Source: Cristatella mucedo
Lineage: Eukaryota; Bryozoa; Phylactolaemata; Cristatellidae
Direction: 5' to 3'
Length of the DNA stretch: 64,000 nucleotides
Assembly (NCBI GenBank): GCA_009760855.2
Contig: WPIO01000008.1
Coordinates: 4,599,001-4,663,000 of the forward strand
The notes under the pieces are model-generated. The model had not been told where the DNA came from, did no database searches, and saw only the letters and a list, made by a program, of their open reading frames with translations. This document shows, in pieces, positions 52,541 through 64,000 of the stretch. The translations under genes were made by a program, and so were the position numbers. Within the stretch, counting starts at the first letter, position 1. The number at the start of each line of letters is the position of its first letter.

Positions 52541-52825
52541 CAAGCTAATAATAATAATAATAATAATAATAAAAATAATAATAATTCACTTGATAAAGCG
52601 CCCACAGAGAACTTAATCTCTCTCTAGGCGCTTTGCATTTGCTGTAAAGTGAAATGCAATTGAATGGTAAGTAAAATCATGCTTGAAAAACAAACGAAAT
52701 GAATAGTATGGTTAGGGGTGAAATGCACAGGGTCAGCATGCAAATGTGGTTAGTGGCAGCATGCACAGTGTCAGCACGCATGAGCACATTAAGGACGAAT
52801 CACAGGGACCCACTAAATGCTGTCC
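52541..52825 (-). mobile_element. LINE family A 3' UTR and tail, reversed
   Basis: AAT repeats, then the reversed tail (GATAAAGCGCCCACAGAGAA) and the 3' UTR marks GTCAGCATGCAAATGTGG and GGACGAATCACAGGGACC. No coding part remains. Confidence 0.85.
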
Positions 52826-52829
52826 TAGC

Positions 52830-53170
52830 TTCACTACTCCTCCCATCTCTCATCGATCAGCCTTCTCTGGGCTACTGATGTGTACTTGATATCGTGACGT
52901 ATGTTCGCTCTCCGTTTCTGCTGCGCTCCGATACTGCCGGCATGTACACCATCGTGCATTGGAGCTGTTCTTACAAGTCGCCAGGCGAGATCCCGCGAGA
53001 TGCTCCCATGCGGCTTCGCCGGTAAAGATGAAGGGGGTCGGCGGCGAGTTGTGGTATCCATACGAGCACCTTTTTTGAGGCGCAAGGAGATTAGTGCGGA
53101 GGTCAGAAGCAGCTACACCACGTTTGCGACGCTGGGTTGCGACGCAGACCAAGCAGGCTAGCGACCCATC
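52830..53170 (-). other. Unrecognised coding-like segment between two LINEs
   Basis: On the minus strand, frames read ISRDLAWRLVRTAPMHDGVH and KYTSVAQRRLIDERWEE before two stops. It is flanked by a reversed LINE 3' UTR (to 52825) and a forward LINE start (about 53190). It could be a LINE 5' part, a retrocopied host exon, or chance. I do not recognise it. Confidence 0.25.
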
Positions 53171-53189
53171 TTCATCATCTGTGAAAAAT

Positions 53190-54960
53190 GAAACCCTAAG
53201 ACCCTTGACATTGATGATCTGAGCGTAGAAAGTGTCTTCCATGCCCATCTTTGCTTAACCCCACGATCCGCCCTAACAAGTGGAATTCAACAACGCAACG
53301 CTAGCCGATGTTCTGGACGAGTTTTCTCCTCTGTCTGAGCTTACTAGAGAATCTCGCCCGAATGGCTCGTGGTTTACTGCAGACATTAAACCTGCTATGA
53401 CTACCAAGCAAATGCTTGAGAGAGTATACACAACATTAGGACTGACTGTCTTTTGACTGGTATGCGACGACTTGTAGGTCATAGCATTCCATCCTAGATG
53501 CCTAGCTTCTACAATAGTAATAGTATAGTGGAATCGCAGACCCACATGAAGGACATGCTTGTGTCTACCATCGACTGTCTCATTAGCTACTCCCAGACCA
53601 GCGCTTTACTTAGTTAACTTTGTGGCGACCAAGCAGATCGTTTTTCGAGCTCCTTTGTTTGCAAGATAGATGCAAATCAAAGAGTCAATCACCAAGGTAG
53701 CATCTCCAGTGTACTATTCACCTTCCGTTTCGCTCTGCTCTGCCTCTGCCGGGCCACCTTCGATGCCGCTCCTTGTGGCCCGCTGTTGCCCACGTGACCA
53801 TCAGAATTTCATTCTCATGCACGCGACTCTAAATTTCTAAACTTTCAATTTCTCTCTGCATTCCACAATGTAGAGCTCTCCTAACACCGCTGCTACACGG
53901 ATTGCTGAGATTCGTTTTTAGAGGACAACAAAATTTCTCGAATTGAATGACAATAAAACCAACTTGCTGGCTACGGGCAAGCCTAGAGCTATCCAGAATG
54001 GGAAAAACAACCATCAAAATTGGCCAGCATATCTTCTGTAACGTCTGCGAGAAGTCCGGGTGTCCGGTTCCAAAGTGACCCGTTTCGCAAGACGGCTGAG
54101 TAGCTTGGACGGAGCCCGGAGTCTGCACGCCGAACTATCAGCAGCCTACCGTTGCAGATAGTCCGGCGTGCTTAGATGACACCACAGCCAAGCTGCTCGT
54201 TGCGCTTGCGACATCCGATCTCGATTTCTGTAACTCAGTATTCTCAGGTCTTCCCGCTTGTGCAATGAGACGCTAGCAGCGGGTGAAAAACGCTGCAGCT
54301 AGGCTCGTCGGTTGTTAACTCCCCAGTTGCCACTTGTTGTAGCGCTTCTCACCTTTGACCTGCGCTGGCTCTCCGGCAGGCAGCCCGTCGACTTCAAGGT
54401 TTTTTCACTCATTTTTGGTCTCGTTCTCTTGCTCGAGCTTAACTGTTTGAACTACTTCCCAATCAGGCTGGGCATACCTATGGGCATATCTTAACTATTC
54501 GAACTATCAATCCTTATCAGGCTGTGCATCGTATCGCACCAGCTCTTCTGACTCAAGTCTAGTGGCTGTGCCTCGAACCAGCCTCACATCCTTCGGAGAT
54601 GGTACTTTCAGTTTGCTCCCAAAGCCTGGAAATTACTCCTGACTGAACGTTGCGACGTCCACTGACTTCGATGACATAATAAGAGACATATACCGTTTAC
54701 ACATATACCACACAGCGTTTCCGGATCGTCCATGTGAATGGTCCATTGTGAATGGTCCATTGTGACTCGTCTATTGTGTATCGTCTATTGTGACTCGTTC
54801 TTTATGGGCTTCATGTCTGCTGCCACTACGCATGTTATCGCTCACTTATTGGCATGCACCCTTTACCGCTTATGTAATAAGCCTAGAAAGAGATTTAGTT
54901 CTCTCAGGGCACTATTCAAATATCTAATGATAATAATAATAATAATAATAAACTTGGTAT
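53190..54960 (+). mobile_element. LINE family A, long broken copy
   Basis: Starts in the endonuclease-RT linker (FNNATLADVLDEFSPL, WFTADIKPAM), lacks much of the central RT, and continues with the RT C-terminus from about 54150 (LDFCNSVFSGLPACAMRR-like). It ends with tail GCCTAGAAAGAGATTTAG near 54885 and AAT repeats. Many breaks. Confidence 0.8.
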
Positions 54961-55476
54961 TAATATTATTATATAGAAGTAATTTTTATAATAATTATTA
55001 TTATTAGCTAGATCGCCAGGGCCAGCCATCGCGGCACGCGGTGGGCGGTCCCAGCTCGCCAGATGCCATTGGTTGACGCTTTGTAGCCGAGATTAGCCGC
55101 AGCGCACGTGGTTTACAGACCGCCGGTCGGCCCATTCCGGCGGCGGCGTGCTCGAAGCAGTTGTCACTCGCGCGCTTGGTCGACTTGTCGCGTTAAAGCG
55201 CGAGTGTAGCAGCATCCCTCGGTCGCGCCTACACTCGGCAGCAGGTACGTTCTCGCGGCATTCGACGAGGCTGCGATGTTGGGCGGCGCTTGCGGCGCCG
55301 GCCGCCAGGTGGCGGCTGCGGCGGCGCCGGCCTCTACGCGCCGCAAGCTCCCATCGCTTTCGCAGTCTGTAGCGGCCGCCTCCATCCTCGGGTGCGCACA
55401 CAGCCGTCCTTTTCGTCATCGTCGTCGTCGCCGCCGCCGTCGCCGCCGTCGAGGGATCGGCGACGCTGCAGCGGCA

Positions 55477-57840
<2,364 letters not shown>

Positions 57841-58079
57841 GTCAGTCGCGTTGTGATGGCCGAAGCTGCAGGGTGTTAGTCCTAGTTAGCTTGATGCAAA
57901 GTTTTCGGGAGATACAAGAGCACATGCATGGACAGGCTGGCTGTCAGTTTCTGTGACTAAGCACTCTAGCGACACAAGCGTTTTCGAAAAATGGTCGCCC
58001 TGCGAGATCTCATGGCAAAGTTGTTAGCTGGGATAACACGTCGGTATTCAGGAGGCAACAGCCGTTTGTCACTGCGAAA

Positions 58080-58255
58080 AATAACAATAAAATAGAATAC
58101 ATTTCTTTAGGGCCCTAAGAGAATGTAATCTCTATTCGGGCACTTCACATTTGTCACGGGGCTCGAGCTCACAGCATCGGTCATCAAATACATTCACCCT
58201 GACCGTGGTCGAGATGAGCAGCCTCACCAGCACCGCTGGGCCAAAGAAGATTAAT
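58080..58255 (-). mobile_element. SINE1, reversed copy
   Basis: Tail TAGGGCCCTAAGAGAATGTA, then ATCTCTATTCGGGCACTTCA and the reversed B-box area CGGGGCTCGAGCTCAC. The head is degraded up to the CACCGCTGGGCCAAA stretch. Confidence 0.7.
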
Positions 58256-58384
58256 TGGAGCAAGTAGGTGTCAGCAACCGCTGGTGCAAATATGACCAAC
58301 AACTCCTGCTTGTCGTAGTTGATCCAGGCCGCAACATTAGCTACGTCCCACTTTTATTCAACAACATGTACATATATATAATTA

Positions 58385-58530
58385 TAAATAATTCATTTAT
58401 ATAGCACCCCGAGAGGACTTAATCTCTATTCAGGCGCTTCACATATGCCTCAGGGCTGGAGCCCACGACCTCAGCCAGACATTGGTCGATGCGAGCACCT
58501 TAACCGCTGGACCAAACCAGCTCGGCATAG
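58385..58530 (-). mobile_element. SINE1, best reversed copy
   Basis: Complete from tail (TTCATTTATATAGCACCCCG) through GGCTGGAGCCCACGACCTCA (B box, reversed) to CACCTTAACCGCTGGACC (A box, reversed) and the start AAACCAGCTCGGCAT. A good reference copy for the family. Confidence 0.8.
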
Positions 58531-59397
58531 ATATCTTTTACTCCCAACTCGCGTAGTCAGGGCTTAAAAGTGCTCTTAAGGGTGTCGTATCGCAGGGCTT
58601 ATAAGTACTCTTAAGGTGCCGTGCCGGTAGTGCAATGTTTAGTGCATGCTTGCAGCACATAAGCTGTGAGCGCTATTTGGTCTGCAGCAGATACAGCGAT
58701 GCTGCTGGAAATGCAACTTCCTGATCATCCCGTCACCTTGATATGCACACAGCGTCATCGCTGGGATCATGCTTTGAATTCGCTCATTGTTTAGCCCACA
58801 TCGAGCCCACTGTCGCCCTCTCTGTGTAAGAGGGGACCACAGCTAGTCCCTGACTACAGGCAAGGCAAGAACTCTTGCTTCATCTTTCATTTTTATAGCC
58901 TGTCATATCATCCACTCGTCCGGCTTTAAACCACTGAGTAGCCAGCACGATAAAGCAAACCTACTGTGTTTACTTCGTAGATCAAAGGTCACCTGACCTT
59001 ACATATCCTGCCAACATAATCGCTCTGCCGACTGACAGGAATTTACGGTGTAGGCAGCAGAATTTCTGAACCTGTAAACGTGACTCAGGCTAAGCAACAC
59101 AGGTCTTGCAAGGTACAACTCTAGCATGCTCGTGTGTATGGACAGATAGATAGATAGATACACACATACATATAATAAACGAATATAATACAATAATAAT
59201 AACACACTTGATAAAGCACCTCAGAGAACTCAATCTCTTTTTAGGTGTCTACATTGGCAATGTATGTCTGTATGCAGTGAGTTTTTACGTGAACAAATGA
59301 AGAACGTCTATGTTTTCGGAAAAGGGCTGTATATGTGCTTATATATTTGCTAGCGTATGTAAAGTCTGTTTGCATAACGGCACACATGCACACGCCC

Positions 59398-59862
<465 letters not shown>

Positions 59863-59924
59863 ATACATTTTAAACAAGCACTTTGTGCAGAGCAAAGGGT
59901 GAGCTACTCATTGTATTAACAATA

Positions 59925-61790
59925 ATGCATTTGCATTGCACCCGAAGAAAACTTAATCTCTGTCTGGGCACTTTACATATGCTATTAGGAAAGCATGTTC
60001 AAATGGTTAGTAGTAACATGCAAAGTGTCATCATGCAAACATGGTTGGTGGTAGCATGCGTATTGTCAACTCAAAATTCACAAATGCATGAACCAATTTA
60101 GATATGGTATCTCTGTCTAAACAAGCACGAACTCTAGCAATTCTGGTATCCCTGTCTACTAAGCCCCGAATTCTAGCATTGTTATATAGCTGAAAGTAGG
60201 TAGACTTGACTGTGGAGCTGATGTGGTTGTCTAATAAAAGGTCACTTTGGAACAGGACACCTAGATTTTGTGTCGATTCAACAGGAGATATGCTGGCAGA
60301 GCCGAATTTGAGCGTTAGCCTTTCCAATTTCTGAATCACACTTGGCTTGCCTATAACTAGTAAGTTAGTTTGATCATCATTCAATTTAAGAAATAATGTG
60401 CTGCCATCCATGTGCGGATGTCAGCAATACATGCAGCAAGGGAGCTGAGTGAATTTGACGTGCTATAGTTCTAGGAGGAATCAAAGCAAAGGTACAACTG
60501 AGTGTCATCTGCATAGAAGTGTAAGCCGCGATTGTGCTCGGCGATCACATCGTCAAGAGGGAGAGTATAAACTGGGAAAGGAAGCGAAGCGAAGCGCAGA
60601 GCCCTGAGAGCACAGAGCCCTGAGAGCACGGAGCATCCCTGAAAGCACGGAGCATCCCTGAGAGCACGGAGCATCCCTGAGAGCACAGAGCCGTTAGAGC
60701 ACGGAGCATCCCTGAGAGCACGGAGCATCCCTGAGAGCACGGAGCATCCCTGAGAGCACAGAGCCGCAAGAGCACGGAGCAGCCCTGAGGTAGCCCCGTT
60801 TAAGCCTAGATTTTGCTTCTGCCAGCAATCGCATCAGCATGAGGAAGAGAATACATTCTTAAAGGAAGCAGAGCAAGCGCAGACCTGAGGTGCCCTGTAG
60901 TTTGTTGGTTCATCGAATGGTCTTTGCCGGCTTACATAAGTGTTCTGTAGTCTCTCATTGAGATAGGATCTAGCGCTTAGCATAGCAGTGCTGTGCCTGC
61001 GATGCCCAGCCGAAATGAGAGGCACTTAAGGAAAACTTTGTGATTAATTGTAGCAAACGCTGTCAAAAGATCAAGCAAAAAAGCATGGGGACTTTACCTA
61101 AGTCTGCATTCCTGAAAACATCGTTATATAACCAAAGCAAGGATGACTCGGTTGAGTGATTAGCTCTAAAACAAGACTGGAACTTACTTGCTTGGTTTGA
61201 AGTCTGAATGTAAAATCTTAGTTAGTCTGCCACTAATCATTCCAATGTCTTATATAGGACCCGCAGTAGGAGACAGTGAAAAAGTTTCTCACGTTCCTTT
61301 GGCCCTGTTTTGCTTTCTTAATTAGTCGCCTCACAGCAGCGTTTGGAAAAGTGCAGGACAAGACATGAGGCTAAATGCTTATTTATTAGGTTAGTTTAGT
61401 ATGGGAGCAGCAGATATGTGCATGTTAGAAGTAGGATAGTAATAGTGTGGTCTGGAGAGCTAGTAGCCTTCTTTAACGTGAAGGCAAGAGCTTACTGACG
61501 AAAAAGCTAGAGAAGCAGTCTGCCAGATCGCCTGGAGGATCACTAGATAAGGAGCTAACCTGGGAGTAGTTAAGGAGATGGTTGATTGTAGACCTTAGCA
61601 TTGTCTGGCAGTGTCGTGTTGTAGCATTCTACCAATGGTAACATTGTCGGAAGGAGCTGAAGGGACGATATAGATATTTTCGTGCAGATGGCATCAATGT
61701 CAAGGATCTTCGGGTATTGGGATTCACAAATGATTCTGGATGCGAATGAGGGCTCTTACTTTACTCCAGACTGAATGTAATCTGCACGTG
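59925..61790 (-). mobile_element. LINE family A, longest reversed copy
   Basis: Reading right to left on the minus strand: LADCFSSFFVSKL near 61530, SCFRANHSTESSLLWLYNDV near 61150, FATINHKVF near 61050, the GSVLGPLLF region near 60790 (expanded into a minisatellite), HFYADDTQLYLCF near 60500, NDDQTNLLVIGKPS near 60370, and DLLLDNHISSTVKSTYFQL near 60220. The 3' UTR and tail end at 59925. It covers most of the RT but has stops and shifts. Confidence 0.85.
60595..60792 (-). repeat. 19-bp minisatellite inside a LINE
   Basis: Repeats on the theme AGCACGGAGCATCCCTGAG, about nine to ten copies, several exact. The unit matches the LINE sequence that codes the GSVLG motif (AGCACGGAGCCCTGAGG at 63288-63304 in another copy), so the array grew out of LINE sequence. 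Confidence 0.85.
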
Positions 61791-62569
61791 GTCAGATGGG
61801 CAGGATTTGCTAATATAATGCTAATAATGTAATGTACAATCGTGGGAGAATATTTGACTGAGTCAATCTGCTATATTTGAATCTATCGTATACAGCAAAA
61901 TAATACTTTTTATCGATTGGGTTGGAGGTAAAAAAAAAGGCAGTGGCCAAACCAGTGGGCAGGAGGGACATTTGCCCCCTCCCCCACAGCGGGGCAGCTG
62001 GCTGGGCCTCCTCTATTCCTACACCCGCGACTGTCACCAACGATGAAAGCATGCTTTATTTCCACTCAGTGAGTAACGTCCGAGTTCGTGTCGAATACAA
62101 TCTACAAAACTACGATTTAATGCTATAATTGATCATAAATTTCAGGTCTGGCTCTGTCTACTCAAAAATCTTGCTGGTCTTGCTCCCTCAGATGAGAATC
62201 CTGGCTCAGCCTTATGTAACGAGTGTTCATGCCTCTGTAACCTCATAGCCTCTGTGACCTCATTACCTAATGCCTCTGTTACCACTCGTCAGAAGGCCAT
62301 TCAGACCTGCAGTGTCAGACCGGCGAAACTATATTCTCTCGGTGATTATTGCAGCAGACATAATTGGATGTCTTAGCTAGCTTTTTTTATACTCTTTCAA
62401 GTTTGACAGGGAAGAGAAAGTAGCGTCTCAAACGGCAGCACGACCTCAATACAACGCCTTTTACACTCACGGCTTTTTATACAAATAGTCGCACGAGTGA
62501 GCCGATCTACAGCCAAGTCCGTTATCAATCTCAGATATTATTTCCAGCCTTTGTTTAGCCCAGGCATTA

Positions 62570-62680
62570 GAAAGCTAGCCTTTGACTACCGAGGTCATGG
62601 GCTCAAGCCCTGCAGCATAGTGAAGTGCTTGTATATAGATTAAGTTCTCTTTGGTCGCTATACTAATGAGTTATATTTTT
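62570..62680 (+). mobile_element. SINE1, forward copy
   Basis: Head remnant ACCGAGGTCATGGGCTCAAG, then tail GAAGTGCTTGTATATAGATT and AAGTTCTCTTTGGTCGCTAT, followed by a T-rich end. Confidence 0.7.
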
Positions 62681-62739
62681 TCTATATTTTTATGAGAGTC
62701 AGACTTAGCTGCCATTGGCAGCACACTTACAATTCGCAC

Positions 62740-63480
62740 AAGCTTATAATAATAATGCACTCGATAAAGCACCCTCAGAGAACTCAATCTCTCTCTAGGC
62801 GCTTTAGATCTACTGCAATTGAATGGTGAGTAATATCATGCTCTATAAACAACATTAATAACATGGTTAGCGGTGACATGCACAGGGTCGGCATGCAAAT
62901 GTGGTTAGTGGCAGCATGCACAGTGTCAGAATGCATAAGCACGTGAAGGACGAATCACAGGGACCCACTAAATGCTGTCTTTATTGCTGTCCTTTAAATG
63001 CTGTCTTAAATGGTGGGTCTTTAAGTTCTTTTTTAATGTGGTCAAGTCAGGGGATGTTGTGACGAAAGTTGCGAGAGAGTTCCAGGCTTTGGGTGCATAC
63101 GAACTAAATGCACGGTCTCCAAAGGATTTGAGGTTTGTACGAGGTATTTGTAGACTGTTGGATTCCGAAAAGCGGGTAGTACGATGCGTGGCCTGGTGTC
63201 ATCTGCATAGAAGTGAAAGCCTAGATTGTGCTTGGCAATCACATCAGCAAGAGGGAGAGTATAAACCGCGAAAAGACCCGGACCTAGCACGGAGCCCTGA
63301 GGTACCCCATATTTCAGAGGTACCTCGGATGATCTTTGTCCATTCAGGTCAATACTTTGGAGTCTGCCACTGAGATAGGACCTGAACCATTACAGAGCAG
63401 TGCCATTGATGCTCAGGCGAGCCTGACAGCAAAAGCAGAAGTGAAGAATTTCACGGAAAATATTTTGTGAATTAGCATGC
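62740..63480 (-). mobile_element. LINE family A reversed copy with internal deletion
   Basis: Tail at 62755-62815 and 3' UTR to about 63000, then the KAWNSLP to HRTTRFSES part of the RT end. The sequence jumps at about 63200 directly to the YADD region (FHFYADDT) and the [18 protein letters not shown] part. About 570 bp of the element are missing at the jump. Confidence 0.8.
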
Positions 63481-63639
63481 AGAATTGTGAGAAATTTGTA
63501 AAAAGAATTGTGAGAGACTATATCAGACTAGTGGAATAGTTAGCTTGTGGCCATTAGTAGACAGTGCTGCAAAGTCTCCAACAAAAAATCTCTCCGGACC
63601 TCAGAGAGAATCGAAACTTGTACTGAAAAACTTAAATGT

Positions 63640-63790
63640 TGCTGATTGTCAGCCTCATTTATGTTGAAACTAAAGAGCCACTTAACAGCCACTTAACACT
63701 TGTAGTGGGCAATAAAGAATCGCCTGCTGTAGGAATCGAACCCACGACCTGTGGCTCGTGAAGCTCGAGCACCTGGGGGAGGCTAGGAAC
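63640..63790 (-). mobile_element. SINE2, reversed copy
   Basis: TGATTGTCAGCCTCATTTAT, GTAGTGGGCAATAAAGAATC and the reversed B box GGAATCGAACCCACGACC, ending in a worn A-box area. Confidence 0.7.
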
Positions 63791-64000
63791 ACAGGGGCCA
63801 CACGGCAGCATTAGTTCGCCGGATGCACGTTGAAGAACCGGCAGTGAAGGCTGGAGCGACTAGGGTAAGCTTCGGAAGAGGGAGGGGGGAGTCAGCTTAA
63901 GTTCTTCAGCCGGTTGTCGTCCGGCACACCCTTTAGCTTCCCCTGATTGGCCGGCCTCGGGCAAAGGCAAGGTTTCTCCTAAAAGCTTCATCAAGGCTAA

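Noticed and set aside
58430-58530. tRNA gene (minus strand)
   Set aside because: It is the tRNA-derived head of SINE1, repeated elsewhere with the same tail.

Overview
The window is animal (metazoan) nuclear DNA. It shows spliced genes with GT-AG introns, several classes of dinucleotide microsatellite, many broken non-LTR retrotransposons and tRNA-derived SINEs. The main gene is an unmistakable LRP5/6 (arrow) Wnt co-receptor, diverged enough from vertebrate LRP5/6 to point to an invertebrate. The phylum cannot be fixed from the sequence alone. A spiralian such as a flatworm is a guess from the divergence and repeat content, not a result.

Layout. Positions 1-2715 hold LINE remains (two families, A and B), including a copy with an inverted 5' part. 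A GC- and CpG-rich block (about 2460-3960) contains exon 1 of the LRP5/6 gene (ATG at 3360). The gene runs on the + strand to a stop at 44897 in 16 coding exons. Spliced, they give 5175 nt and 1724 residues: signal peptide, four YWTD propeller plus EGF modules, three LDLa repeats, one membrane helix, and a tail with five PPPSP-type motifs. Introns carry microsatellites, LINE fragments, two SINE families, minisatellites and an exact 14 x 15 bp array. Intron 1 is about 13 kb, while others are as short as 119 bp.

The space after the gene (44898-55060) holds a perfect 21-bp palindrome and a family-B LINE. That LINE carries a small LTR-element fossil (49773-51759) with a 5-bp target duplication. 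Next come family-A LINE copies in both orientations. At 55060-57840 a second CpG-rich block and two exons start a second, diverged LRP5/6-like gene in the same orientation. Its exon 1 has the same length and phase as that of the first gene, and its exon 2 shares an unusual Cys-Trp-Thr-Glu-Thr motif. No further exons of it are seen before the window ends. Positions 57841-64000 are SINEs, microsatellites and two reversed family-A LINE copies.

How the parts fit. The intact gene would make a Wnt co-receptor. The second gene looks like a tandem paralogue whose remainder lies beyond the window, or an abandoned partial duplicate. Family-A LINEs and SINE1 share the same hairpin 3' tail, which suggests that the LINE moves the SINE. 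One SINE2 copy ends right at the splice acceptor of exon 10. All coordinates, splice sites and homologies were read by eye from the sequence; no database search was run.
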